In this document: positions 52,326 through 60,535 of the stretch, in pieces
How the letters are laid out: the number at the start of each line of letters is the position of its first letter
Position numbering within the stretch: the first letter of the stretch is position 1
Source of the DNA: Kofleriaceae bacterium
Lineage (GTDB): Bacteria; Myxococcota_A; Polyangia; Haliangiales; Haliangiaceae
Reading direction: 5' to 3'
Assembly (NCBI GenBank): GCA_018058095.1
Contig: JAGPCO010000001.1
Span: 108,108-172,107, forward strand
Length of the DNA stretch: 64,000 nt
Translations under genes and position numbers: made by a program
The notes under the pieces: model-generated
Database searches by the model: none
What the model was told of the DNA's origin: nothing
The model's input: only the letters and a program-made list of their open reading frames with translations

Positions 52326-52735
52326 GACCGCACCACCTCGTCGAGCTCGTTGCCGTGGCGGTCGACGCCGGCCGCGCGGGTCATGAGCACCTGGCCGAGC
52401 GCGGCGATCGCGGCGCACAGGCGATCGACGTCGAGCGGCCCACCACGCACCGCCGCGAACACCGGCGCCCAGGTCTCCGCCTGGTCGCCGTCGGTGACGC
52501 CGGAACCCGCCCACACCGCGAGCCGCCGCGCCGCGGTCGCGACGTATAGCAGCGCGCCGGTCCCATCGCGGGTCCGGCCGACACCGAGAGCCGTGAACAG
52601 GCGCGCGGCGCGCCGGAGCGGATGCTGGAGGGAACGCCGCTCGACGTGGACGACGATCTCGCCGCGGTGGCCGACCTCGGCCGCCCGGATCGCCGAGGCC
52701 AGTCGGGCCCGGTCGTGTTCGCTCAGGGCCTTCAT
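52322..52735 (-). CDS. TPM-domain protein, short
   Basis: A 137-residue protein starting MKALSEHDRARLASAIRAAE with the TPM-type pattern GEIVVHVERRS, GALLYVATAARRLAVWAGSGV and a C-terminal LDEVVRS. TPM domains occur in phosphatase-like and membrane proteins; in plants TLP18.3 is an acid phosphatase. It has no signal or TM span, unlike the next gene. The two gene products probably work together. Start is the ATG at 52735; a GTG at 52780 is possible. Confidence 0.8.
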   Translation of the reverse strand: MKALSEHDRARLASAIRAAEVGHRGEIVVHVERRSLQHPLRRAARLFTALGVGRTRDGTGALLYVATAARRLAVWAGSGVTDGDQAETWAPVFAAVRGGPLDVDRLCAAIAALGQVLMTRAAGVDRHGNELDEVVRS

Positions 52736-52897
52736 CGTCGCCCGGAAGGAGACCACGGCTGGCGCGGTCGTCGCCACCAAGATGCTCGTCGTTCACCTCG
52801 AGCCGCGATGGCGGCGGGCGCTCGACGGAGGGGTCGGGCAGTCGAGGTGATGGCCTCGATTCCCGGGACGCCTGGAGGGGTAGAGTGATCACCGACG

Positions 52898-53599
52898 ATG
52901 CCTGTCCCGAGCGAGCCCGAAGCGAACGACGACGATGAACTCGCGCGCTTCGTGACGATGCTCGGCGAGCTCGGCCACCCATCGCCGGGCCAAGGGATCG
53001 CCGCCCGGGCGAGCGACATCGCTCGATTCATCGCGATCGCAGGCCACCCCCTCCCGCGCTCCTATGTCGCCTTCGTCGAGCGCTTCGGCGAGCAGGCGCC
53101 GGTGTTCATCGCGATCGGTGACGGGCGCGGATCCCTGTCGGAGGTGCTCCGGTTCTACGACGAGGAACGGGAAGGCATCGACGCCCAAGAGGTGGTGATC
53201 GCTGCGCCCAGCATCACCGAGGCGACCGTACTCCGGTATACGAGCGACGGTCGCCCACCGTCGGTTGGTCATCCGGGTGGACCCATCGCGGCACCGACGT
53301 TCACCCACCACCTCTATCGCCAAGGATGGGTGCAGACGCTACGCGGTGCGGAGGTGCAGCTGACGGTCAAGGCCGGTGACGCCGCCTCGCTCGCCGGCCT
53401 GGCCGAGGCCGCGGGCTTCCACCGGCTCTGGTTCAGCGGGGGCGAGGGGATGTGCCTCGAGGTGCCACGCACTCAGCTCTTCATCCGCGCCGAGCACTCC
53501 TGTGTCCGCCTCTTCGTCCTGTCGCGCGTGGCGGCGGAGCGAGAGCGCTGGGCTGCGTGGTTCGAGCGCAAGGCGGGCGCGCGTCGCCTCGCCGCCTGA
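52898..53599 (+). CDS. SMI1/KNR4 (SUKH)-like protein
   Basis: A 233-residue cytoplasmic protein. The N-terminal half has the SUKH pattern: LPRSYVAFVERFGEQAPVFIAIGDG, EVLRFYDEEREG. The C-terminal ~90 residues (HLYRQGWVQTLRGAEVQLTV, LFIRAEHSCVRLFVLSR) are another small alpha/beta part. SUKH proteins are frequently immunity proteins. This is the second such gene here (see 47410); no toxin is in view. TAGAGT is 11 bases before the start. Confidence 0.8.
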   Translation: MPVPSEPEANDDDELARFVTMLGELGHPSPGQGIAARASDIARFIAIAGHPLPRSYVAFVERFGEQAPVFIAIGDGRGSLSEVLRFYDEEREGIDAQEVVIAAPSITEATVLRYTSDGRPPSVGHPGGPIAAPTFTHHLYRQGWVQTLRGAEVQLTVKAGDAASLAGLAEAAGFHRLWFSGGEGMCLEVPRTQLFIRAEHSCVRLFVLSRVAAERERWAAWFERKAGARRLAA

Positions 53600-53652
53600 T
53601 CCAGGCGCCGCTGCACGGCGACGACGACGACGAAAGAGCGCGTGTCGAGGTG

Positions 53653-53658
53653 TATCCT
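53653..53658 (+). promoter_or_regulatory. -10-like TANNNT before chimeric gene
   Basis: TATCCT lies 7 bases before the GTG at 53666. Confidence 0.45.
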
Positions 53659-53665
53659 GGCGGCC

Positions 53666-54025
53666 GTGCGCCCGTTTCCGCTCGACGACGCCCTGCTGCT
53701 GTTCGACCGCGAGCGCGGGGTCAACCTGCTGCTCGACGGGCCCGAGCTGGTCGGCCTGCGGCAAGAGGCGCCGCGGTCGGTGCAGTTCGGCATCACCAAC
53801 CTGTGCAACCTGGCCTGCCGCTTCGACACCGGCGACAACCGCCCGCGCCTGGTGGCGGCGCTCGCAGGCCTCACCGACGAATCGGAGTCGATGGCGCGCG
53901 AGCGCCTGCTCGCGCCGGTACCGGTCGTCGCCACCCGCGGCGCCTTCGAGCGCACCGCCCGCGCCTGCCTCGCCGCCCTCGAGGCCGCCGGGGCCCGAGT
54001 CGACCTGCGCCGCAACGACGGGTGA
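53666..54025 (+). CDS. Chimera: start of a radical SAM protein joined to an L7/L12-like tail
   Basis: 119 residues. The first ~53 (RPFPLDDALLLFDRERGVNL to VQFGITNLCNLACRF) match the N-terminus of a radical SAM protein up to, but not including, the third Cys of CxxxCxxC: the next residue is Asp. From there the sequence changes to LVAALAGLTDESESMARERL, then VVATRGAFERTARACLAALE and AAGARVDLRR, which resembles the C-terminal domain of ribosomal protein L7/L12. The iron-sulfur site is therefore broken. It reads as an in-frame deletion fusing two genes, yet the promoter-like hexamer is intact. Confidence 0.7.
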   Translation: MRPFPLDDALLLFDRERGVNLLLDGPELVGLRQEAPRSVQFGITNLCNLACRFDTGDNRPRLVAALAGLTDESESMARERLLAPVPVVATRGAFERTARACLAALEAAGARVDLRRNDG

Positions 54026-54067
54026 GCCTGAGGCCAGAGCCGCGGCCCCTCCGTGGAGCTCGCTCCG

Positions 54068-55135
54068 TCAGTACGGCGGCAGCAGGCGCCGCACACCGGT
54101 CGCCAGCACGACCGCGGTGAACGCCGCGTTGCGCAGCGGGATCGCCGGCCACCAAAACGGCAGCGGGCGGCCGCGCTGCGAGAGCCGTGCCCCGAGCGCG
54201 CGGATGGAGGCCAGGGATCGTGGCCAGTCGGAGATGGCCAGCCACTCGGGCGGGATGCCCGACGCACCGACGGTCGCGCCCGCCAGCGCACCGGCGATGG
54301 CCCCGGTGGTGTCGGCGTCGCCACCGAGGGCGATGACGTCGCCGACGACGCGGCGGAAGTCGGTCGGTGACCGCAGCCAGGCGTGAAGGCAGACCGGCAC
54401 GGTGTGGAGCATGTAGCCGGTGACCCCGTCGGCAAGTCCGAGCGTGCCGGCCAGCCGCGCCGGGGTGTGGTCACAGTCGAGGGCGGCCTCGACCTGGTCG
54501 ACCGCCGTGAGCAACTCGGGGTCGGCGACGTGGCGCCGGATGTCGCCCAGCACCCGCGCCGGCGCGACCGGGGCGGCGTGGACGGCGTGGTGCGCGGCGA
54601 TGGCCACCGCGACCGCACCGGCCAGGGCGCGCGGATCGCGATGGGTGAGCAGCGTCGAGGCCTCGACGAAACGGCCGATCTGGTCGAGGTCCTGGACCCA
54701 GGCGCCGATGATCGGTGCGCGCATGGCGGCGCCGTTCCCGGCCGACCAGACCCCGCTGCGGCGAGGCGAGAAGCCGACCCACGACCGCGCGATGGCCCGC
54801 AGGGTGCCCCAGCCGACCGCCGCCGGAAGCCCGAGCAGCCACCAGCGCAGCTTCCACGCCAGCACGCGCGCGAAGCGGCGTGGGTCGTCACCGGCGGCGA
54901 GCAGCGCCTGCGCGGTCATGCAGGCGTGTTCGGTGTCGTCGCTGAGCATGCCGCGCCCGAGCAACAGGCGCTGCCGGAGCGGGCCGGGGAAGAGCGCGGC
55001 GGCCCGGCGCGGGTGGAGCCCTTCGCGCGGGAGCCCGAGCGAGTCGCCAACCGCGGTGCCAAGAAGGAGCCCTGTGAGGTGGTCCACGACCCCGGTAGAA
55101 GCACGCCGCGTGCCGGCGCAGGAGCGCCGCGCCAT
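54068..55135 (-). CDS. ADP-ribosylglycohydrolase family protein
   Basis: A 355-residue DraG/ARH-type hydrolase. N-terminal GLLLGTAVGDSLGLPREG, the metal-binding SDDTEHA, the Gly-rich WSAGNGAAMRAP, and the C-terminal GGDADTTGAIAGALAGA (metal-binding DxDTT) are all present. The enzyme removes ADP-ribose from proteins or small molecules using Mg/Mn. The first ~16 residues precede the family start; a GTG at 55087 (VDHLTGLLLGTA) may be the true start. Partner ADP-ribosyltransferase not seen. Confidence 0.94.
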   Translation of the reverse strand: MARRSCAGTRRASTGVVDHLTGLLLGTAVGDSLGLPREGLHPRRAAALFPGPLRQRLLLGRGMLSDDTEHACMTAQALLAAGDDPRRFARVLAWKLRWWLLGLPAAVGWGTLRAIARSWVGFSPRRSGVWSAGNGAAMRAPIIGAWVQDLDQIGRFVEASTLLTHRDPRALAGAVAVAIAAHHAVHAAPVAPARVLGDIRRHVADPELLTAVDQVEAALDCDHTPARLAGTLGLADGVTGYMLHTVPVCLHAWLRSPTDFRRVVGDVIALGGDADTTGAIAGALAGATVGASGIPPEWLAISDWPRSLASIRALGARLSQRGRPLPFWWPAIPLRNAAFTAVVLATGVRRLLPPY

Positions 55136-55220
55136 CGTGTCTTGGGCGAGGGGCCGCGACGTCCTGGCGCCGTGTCAGCCGTGCGCCGTGCCACCCTGGC
55201 ACCCGCGCATCGGGTGCGAG

Positions 55221-55658
55221 TCAGGCCTTCGAGCGGGTGCGGCGCGCGGGGCTGCGGGTTCGCGCCCGCGTGGGCGCCGGCGCGGCCGCGTCCAGCTGCG
55301 CCACCAGCTTCTTCGGAGCCTGGGCCCGGTAGCTCTCGAGGATCCAGGCCCGGTACATCTCCAGGTCGAGGGCGTCGGCCGGAGGCGTCGCCGAGACCCA
55401 GCCGCTCTTGCCCAGCCCGTACCCGGTCGGCTGGCAGTACGGGAGCATCAGCGCGACCGCGCTCGTCGTCGGCAGCTTGCAGCTGATCGTGAACGGCTGC
55501 CCCTCGGGCGGCAGGTAGGCGAAGGTCTTGTCCTTGACCGCGAGGTCCTCGTGGCCGGGCCACGGGCTCTTGAGGTGCGCGCCGGGCAACGCCAGCCCGA
55601 ACGCGCGGAGCTCGGCGATGGCAGCATCTCCTCGCGATGGTCGACGAGCCTTGGCCAT
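55221..55658 (-). CDS. MmcQ/YjbR family protein
   Basis: A 145-residue CyaY-fold protein. The family pattern AELRAFGLALPGAHLKSPWPGHEDLAVKDKTFAYL and GLGKSGWVSATPP, then a helix LEMYRAWILESYRAQAPKKL, is well kept. The C-terminus is a basic Ala/Arg/Thr-rich tail (APTRARTRSPARRTRSKA), suggestive of nucleic-acid binding. Function of the family is unproven. Confidence 0.92.
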   Translation of the reverse strand: MAKARRPSRGDAAIAELRAFGLALPGAHLKSPWPGHEDLAVKDKTFAYLPPEGQPFTISCKLPTTSAVALMLPYCQPTGYGLGKSGWVSATPPADALDLEMYRAWILESYRAQAPKKLVAQLDAAAPAPTRARTRSPARRTRSKA

Positions 55659-55665
55659 GAGCCCG

Positions 55666-55671
55666 ATGCTA
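55666..55671 (-). promoter_or_regulatory. -10-like TANNNT before MmcQ/YjbR gene
   Basis: TAGCAT lies 7 bases before the ATG at 55658. Confidence 0.5.
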
Positions 55672-55778
55672 CCGAGCGAGGGCCGACGAGGCCAGCCGGC
55701 CAGAGCGACAGGACGAGCCGAGGGCTAGTCCGGACCGACGAAGGTACGGTGGAGCGGGGCTGGCCCTGAACAAGGACA

Positions 55779-55895
55779 CTAGCAGGCTGCTGAAGAAGCA
55801 GCCTGCTAGTCATTTTCGATCTCGCAGCCTGCTGAATACACGGAGCCCGTCCCGTCGGCAGGAGCCGCCGGCACGGTTTTTCAGCAGCCTGCTAG
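55779..55895. repeat. Dispersed palindromic element, full copy B (~117 bp)
   Basis: Same organisation as copy A: CTAGCAGGCTGCT, loop GAAGA, AGCAGCCTGCTAG at the left (13-bp stem), an inner GC hairpin region, and CAGCAGCCTGCTAG at the right end. It lies directly upstream of the sigma factor promoter region. Confidence 0.93.
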
Positions 55896-55911
55896 CAGCG
55901 ACGTTTTTCGT

Positions 55912-55939
55912 GGAACTTTCGGCGGCCAGCCCCGAGTAA
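55912..55939 (+). promoter_or_regulatory. ECF-type promoter before sigma factor gene
   Basis: GGAACTT (55912-55918) matches the -35 of many ECF sigma promoters; 15 bases on is GAGTAA (55934-55939) as a possible -10. This would give autoregulation. It places the transcript start close to 55946, which favours a start codon after that. Confidence 0.4.
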
Positions 55940-55965
55940 CCCGAAGAATGGGGATGATCTCGGCC

Positions 55966-56595
55966 ATGAGCCAGACGGTCCGGCCCGGGTCGGTCGCGCG
56001 GACGGGCACCGGCTCGCGTGCGGCGGCCGGCCCGCGCGGCGGCGCGGCCGACGAGCTCGACGACGTGACGCTGGCCCGGGTGGTGCGTGGCGACGAGGCC
56101 GCGGCGCGGGTGATGGTCGACCGCTACGCGCCCCGGGTGTTCGCCCTCGTCGGCCGCATGTTGCCTGGGCGCGACCACGCAACCCTCGAGGACCTGGCCC
56201 AGGACACCTTCCTGCAGGCGTTCGCGCGCCTCGCCGCGTTCGACCCGCAAGGCCCGGCCCGCCTGTCGACCTGGCTCCTGACCATCGCCGCCCGTCGCGC
56301 CATCGACGAGCTGCGCCGCCGGCCGCGGGCCGAGCCGCGGGCCGAGGTCGAGCGCATCAGCGCCGACACGGCCGACGCCGAGACCCATCGACGCCAGCTG
56401 CGCGCCGCCCTCGAGCGGGCGCTGGCCGATCTCAGCCCGGAGCTGCGCGCCGCGTTCTTGCTGCGCGAGTACCACGACCTGTCGTACCAGGACATCGCCG
56501 ACGCGCTGCAGATCGAGCTCGGCACGGTCCGGTCTCGCCTGGCCCGCGCTCGTGACGCCCTGCGCGCGGCGCTGACGGAGGTGGCGCATGGATGA
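55966..56595 (+). CDS. ECF sigma factor
   Basis: A sigma factor of about 209 residues. Region 2 (about 35-100): VVRGDEAAARVMVDRYAPRVFALVG then LEDLAQDTFLQAFARLAAFD, and STWLLTIAARRAIDELRRR. Region 4 (about 145-200): LADLSPELRAAFLLREYHDLSYQDIADAL and GTVRSRLARARDALR. The next gene overlaps its stop by 8 bp and looks like its anti-sigma factor. I choose the ATG at 55966 because the ATG at 55948 would be only 9 bp from the -10. Confidence 0.9.
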   Translation: MSQTVRPGSVARTGTGSRAAAGPRGGAADELDDVTLARVVRGDEAAARVMVDRYAPRVFALVGRMLPGRDHATLEDLAQDTFLQAFARLAAFDPQGPARLSTWLLTIAARRAIDELRRRPRAEPRAEVERISADTADAETHRRQLRAALERALADLSPELRAAFLLREYHDLSYQDIADALQIELGTVRSRLARARDALRAALTEVAHG

Positions 56596-57721
56596 TCACG
56601 AGCTGACGACCAGCGAGCGTGCCGCGCTCGCGGCCTGGGATCCTGTCCCCACGCCACCAGGCTTCGCCGACCGCGTGGTCGCCGCTCGCAGGGTCGCCAC
56701 CCACGCCGCGCCAGGCCGCCCAGGGTGGAAGCTCGCCGCGGTGCTCGCCGGCGCGGTCGCTGCCGCCGTCGTCACCCTGGCGATCGTCGCCCGGACCGGG
56801 CCCGACGACGGCGACCCGGCCGCACCGGCGACCGGCGCCAGCCCGCCAGCGGTCGTCGTGGTCAGGCCGGCGCCGGCGCCGGCGCCTGTGCCGGTGCCTG
56901 CGGCCGCGCCGCCAGGCGGCCTCACGATCGCCGGCGGGGACGACGCCGCGATCTACGACCCGGACGGGGTGGCGACGGTGACGATCGGGCTCCCCGCAAC
57001 GTGCGCGGGTACCGGGACGGTCGTGGCCACGGCCGGTGGCCGGCGACGCGAGGCCAACGGGATCGGCGCGGTCGCGCTCGGCCTGGACGCCGGGACCTGG
57101 CGCTACCTGGCGACCTGCGGGGGCGGCGGCGCGTCGGTCGGCGGTACGATCGCGCTGCGCCGCGCCGCCGGCACGGCCCCGCTGCCGCAGGACCCGCAGC
57201 GCTTCGAGGTGACCGCGGACCAGCGGGCGTGGCGCCTGAACGTGCTCGCGCCGTCGGCCGTGGTCCGGGTCAAGCCGCCGGGCCCGCCGTCCGGGCAGGC
57301 GCTCGAGGTCGTGGTGTCGGGTGCGGACGGCGCCGCGACGCGGACCGAGCCGGTCATCGACGGCGTGGCCACCGTCGGTGGCCTGCGACCAGGGAGCTAC
57401 CAGCTGGCGCTCCGACCGCGCGGTGGCGGCGCTGGCCCGATCACGGCCCTCACGATCACCGAGCGCGTGGACGACGTTCCGGCCATGCTGGCGTCGCCGC
57501 CACACGGCGCGACCTGGTCCGACACCGTCGAGGTCCGCGGCGCGACGCGACCTGGCACGTCGGTCGCGGTCGACGGCGTGTCGGTCGCGGTCGATGGCGA
57601 CGGGGGCTTCGCGACGACCGTGCCCACGCCGATGGACGGCGTGCTGGTCGTGCGTCTGGACCGCCCCGGACGGCCCGCGCAGTTCCTGGTTCGCCGCGGA
57701 TCGGCCACGCGGCCCCGCTGA
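56588..57721 (+). CDS. Putative anti-sigma factor, single-span with secreted Ig-like domain
   Basis: A 377-residue protein translated with the sigma gene (8-bp overlap). The N-terminal ~45 residues are an acidic cytoplasmic part (HELTTSERAALAAWDPVPTP), one membrane span at about 47-67 (WKLAAVLAGAVAAAVVTLAI), a Pro/Ala/Val linker and about 280 residues outside with beta-type segments; the C-terminal 70 (MLASPPHGATWSDTVEVRGA, TSVAVDGVSVAVDGDG) are Ig-like. The position and topology fit a membrane anti-sigma factor that senses the envelope, but the known zinc-binding anti-sigma HxxxCxxC motif is absent. Confidence 0.75.
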   Translation: MDDHELTTSERAALAAWDPVPTPPGFADRVVAARRVATHAAPGRPGWKLAAVLAGAVAAAVVTLAIVARTGPDDGDPAAPATGASPPAVVVVRPAPAPAPVPVPAAAPPGGLTIAGGDDAAIYDPDGVATVTIGLPATCAGTGTVVATAGGRRREANGIGAVALGLDAGTWRYLATCGGGGASVGGTIALRRAAGTAPLPQDPQRFEVTADQRAWRLNVLAPSAVVRVKPPGPPSGQALEVVVSGADGAATRTEPVIDGVATVGGLRPGSYQLALRPRGGGAGPITALTITERVDDVPAMLASPPHGATWSDTVEVRGATRPGTSVAVDGVSVAVDGDGGFATTVPTPMDGVLVVRLDRPGRPAQFLVRRGSATRPR

Positions 57722-57750
57722 TCAGGTCGTGACGACCGTGCCGCGGAGCA

Positions 57751-58122
57751 CTAACCCGCGACGGACGTCGTGCGCGGCGCCGTGAACTCCGACGTCGGCG
57801 CGTCACCCGTGTTCACGACCTCGGACGGCTCGAAGATCATGACCTCGCACTCCTCGTCGGAGCCGGTGCGATGCTCGAGGCCGCGCGGCACGACGATCAG
57901 CTGGCCCGGCCGCAGCTCGACGACGCGATCGCGGAACTCGACCCGGAACACCCCGCGCCAGCACACGAACACCTCGTCGGCGTCGACGTGTCGGTGCCAC
58001 GGAAACAGGCCTCGCGTCTTCACCAGCCGCACGTCCTGGCCGTTCGCCGTCGCCACCACCACCGGTCGCCAGGGTTCCGAGATCGTCGCGAAGGACTTCG
58101 CCAGGGTCACCGCTGCCGACAT
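57751..58122 (-). CDS. Small cupin protein
   Basis: A 123-residue single cupin. Metal ligands are visible as HRHVDADEVF (His, His, Glu of the first cupin motif) and LEHRTGS in the second motif GQLIVVPRGLEHRTG. Such proteins may bind small ligands or act as isomerases or dioxygenases. TACACG lies 6 bases before the ATG at 58122, one mismatch from the TANNNT pattern; an upstream start is possible, but coding signal begins here. Confidence 0.9.
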   Translation of the reverse strand: MSAAVTLAKSFATISEPWRPVVVATANGQDVRLVKTRGLFPWHRHVDADEVFVCWRGVFRVEFRDRVVELRPGQLIVVPRGLEHRTGSDEECEVMIFEPSEVVNTGDAPTSEFTAPRTTSVAG

Positions 58123-58184
58123 CGTCCCCGTGTAGCACGCGAGCATCGGGAACGCCGGCACCGGACTCGATCGGTGCGATCGAG

Positions 58185-59189
58185 CTACGGCGCCCACACA
58201 GGGTTCGCGGGGAACGAGACGAGCGCGCCGTTTGACGCGGTGGTGGCCGAGCACACGACCGCACCGGCCGCGCTCACGCCACACGCGTAGCTGGCCCCGC
58301 TGTCGATCTGGACGAAGCGGCCAGCCGGGCTGGGCACGTCGCCCCAGCACACCACGCGGCCGTCGCGCCGACGCGCGCACGAGTGCCCACCCCCGGCGCT
58401 GACCTCGACGACGTCGGTGAGGCCGGGCGGGACGCGGGTCTGGCCGGCCCAGATCGTGTTGCCGTCGCCCCACCCGTCGGCGCCCCAGCACACGACGGTC
58501 GCGGTCGTCGTGACCGCGCAGGTGTGGCTGGCCCCGGCGGCGATGGCGACTGCGCGGAGGCCCGCCGGCGCGGGCGTCCAGCCCTTGGGGATGGTGTCGC
58601 CGGCGCGACAGGCCCCTTCGGGCACCGACTCCAGCTGCTCGCACGGCAGGCGCTCGCCGCCCGCCTCGCCGAAACACGTGACCTCGCCCCCCGGGCGCAG
58701 CGCACATGCGTGGTCGAAGCCAGCGGTCAGCGCGACGAACCGACCCGAGGGCGGCGCGGACGCCCAGCCCCGGTTGCCCCAGCACACCAGCGCGCCGGCC
58801 GCGTCGAGCCCACACGAGTACTCGGAGCCGGCCGCGATCGCGACCAGGCGCACGTCCGGCGGCGCGGGCAGGTCGGACGTGGCGTTGCCCGGATACGGCC
58901 CTCGGTCCGCCCCCCAGCACAGCGGCTTGCCCGCCGTGGTCAGCCCGCAGGAGTGATAGAGCCCGGCGCTGATCGCGGTCAGCCGATCCTTCGGCACCCG
59001 CAGCTGGTCGAGCTGGTTGCCACCATCGCAGCGGGCGGTGCCGTCGGGGTCGAGCACGCAGTGGTGCAGGTAGCCAGCGCTGACGATCGGTCCTGGGCGT
59101 GGTGCGTCGCGCGCGGGCACGACCGCGGGCGCGACCGCCGGTGTCCGCGTGCATCCGGCGATGAGCAGCAGCAAAGGCCAGCGACGCAT
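58185..59189 (-). CDS. RCC1-repeat lipoprotein
   Basis: A 334-residue lipoprotein (lipobox IAGC) with about six to seven RCC1-type repeats of about 45-50 residues that share IAAGSEYSCGLDAAGALVCW and AGASHTCAVTTTATVVCWG; each repeat has a Cys pair. The repeats would build a disulfide-stabilised beta-propeller. TACGAT lies 6 bases before its ATG. A surface binding scaffold is likely; no guanine exchange activity is implied. Confidence 0.93.
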   Translation of the reverse strand: MRRWPLLLLIAGCTRTPAVAPAVVPARDAPRPGPIVSAGYLHHCVLDPDGTARCDGGNQLDQLRVPKDRLTAISAGLYHSCGLTTAGKPLCWGADRGPYPGNATSDLPAPPDVRLVAIAAGSEYSCGLDAAGALVCWGNRGWASAPPSGRFVALTAGFDHACALRPGGEVTCFGEAGGERLPCEQLESVPEGACRAGDTIPKGWTPAPAGLRAVAIAAGASHTCAVTTTATVVCWGADGWGDGNTIWAGQTRVPPGLTDVVEVSAGGGHSCARRRDGRVVCWGDVPSPAGRFVQIDSGASYACGVSAAGAVVCSATTASNGALVSFPANPVWAP

Positions 59190-59195
59190 CACGAG

Positions 59196-59201
59196 ATCGT
59201 A
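59196..59201 (-). promoter_or_regulatory. -10-like TANNNT before RCC1 lipoprotein
   Basis: TACGAT lies 6 bases before the ATG at 59189. Confidence 0.5.
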
Positions 59202-59328
59202 CCTCCGCCCCGGTCGCGCGGGTGTCGCCACGTGATGCGTGGTGCGTGGTGCCGCGCCACCGACACCGCCCGACCCGCGCGCCCTCTCGCCCTCCTCACA
59301 CCGTGGCGAGGCAGGCCGGGCCGCGCGT

Positions 59329-59334
59329 TAGCGT
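59329..59334 (+). promoter_or_regulatory. -10-like TANNNT before Cys-rich DUF1554 lipoprotein
   Basis: TAGCGT lies 8 bases before the ATG at 59343. Confidence 0.5.
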
Positions 59335-59342
59335 GAACGAAC

Positions 59343-60518
59343 ATGACCTACCGAACCTCGATCGATGTGCTCGCGAGCGTGATCCTGTCCGCGGCGCTGA
59401 CCGCGGCCTGCGGCGGCGACGACGGCGGAGGCGGTGGGGGTGGCCCCGACGGCGCGCCGCCGCCGATCGACGCCGCCCCGGCCGCGCTCGGCGCCGCGTG
59501 TACGGTCGGCGCAGGATGCGCCAGCGGCTTCTGCGCCGACGGCGTGTGCTGCGACGCGGCCTGTGGCGGCACGTGTGAGGCGTGCGGCGCCAGCGGCGCG
59601 TGCCAGCCGATCGAGGCCGGGCAGGACCCCGACGAGGAGTGCGCGACCGACGCCTGCGCGGCCGGCACGTGTGACGGCGCCGGCGCGTGTGTGATCACCA
59701 CGGCCGGCGAGCCGTGCCGCGCCGCCGCCGGCGAGTGCGACGTGGCGGAGGCCTGCGACGGGATCAACCCGGCCTGCCCGGCCGACGAGATCGCGCCGGC
59801 CGCGACCACCTGCCGCGACGAGGCCGGGGCGTGCGACGTCGCGGAGGTGTGCGACGGCACCACCACGGCCTGCCCGGCCGACCTGCTGGCCGACGCCGGC
59901 ACGGCCTGTGGCGGCTTCGTGTGCACCGGCGCCGCCGCCGCGTGCCCGGAGCAGTGCACCACCGACGAGCAGTGCGGCGCCAGCTTCGTGTGTGGCCTCG
60001 GCAGCAGCTGCATCCCCGGCCGGCGCGCCTTCACCACCTCGACCGCGACCGGTGGGGCGCTGGGCGGCCTGGACGGCGCCGACGCGTACTGCCAGCAGCT
60101 GGCCAACACCTCGCCGCTCCTGCGCGGGACCTACCGCGCGTGGCTGTCCGACGCCACCGGCTCGCCGTCGACGCGGTTCACCCAGTCGACCGTGCCGTAC
60201 TACCTGCCCAACGGCGCGCTCCTGGCCAGCTCGTGGAGCGATCTCACCGACGGCTTCCTCGCCCGCGCCTTCAACGTCAGCGACGCCGGCACCGTCGTCG
60301 GCGACAACACGCCGTTCACCAACACCGAAGCCAACGGCACGCCCATCAGCGCGGCGTCGGGCGCCGCCAACTGCGTGAACTGGACCAGCGGCGGCGCCAG
60401 CCCCGGGGCCTGGGTCGGCTACAGCGCGGCGGTGGATCAGGGCTGGACCCGGAACGCCAACACCGGCTCGTTCACCCAGTGCAACGTGCTGCACCGCCTG
60501 TACTGCTTCCAGCAGTGA
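59343..60518 (+). CDS. Cys-rich lipoprotein with DUF1554 domain
   Basis: A 391-residue lipoprotein (lipobox TAAC, then a Gly-run and a Pro linker). Residues about 50-225 are a Cys-rich region with repeats such as FCADGVCCDAACGGTCEACG and GECDVAEACDGINPACPAD, reminiscent of disintegrin-like or myxobacterial Cys-rich repeats. The C-terminal ~160 residues are a DUF1554 domain (FTTSTATGGALGGLDGADAYC to VLHRLYCFQQ). The build parallels the 30423 lipoprotein. A cell-surface role is inferred. Confidence 0.9.
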   Translation: MTYRTSIDVLASVILSAALTAACGGDDGGGGGGGPDGAPPPIDAAPAALGAACTVGAGCASGFCADGVCCDAACGGTCEACGASGACQPIEAGQDPDEECATDACAAGTCDGAGACVITTAGEPCRAAAGECDVAEACDGINPACPADEIAPAATTCRDEAGACDVAEVCDGTTTACPADLLADAGTACGGFVCTGAAAACPEQCTTDEQCGASFVCGLGSSCIPGRRAFTTSTATGGALGGLDGADAYCQQLANTSPLLRGTYRAWLSDATGSPSTRFTQSTVPYYLPNGALLASSWSDLTDGFLARAFNVSDAGTVVGDNTPFTNTEANGTPISAASGAANCVNWTSGGASPGAWVGYSAAVDQGWTRNANTGSFTQCNVLHRLYCFQQ

Positions 60519-60535
60519 GCGAGCGGCGCGCCGTC

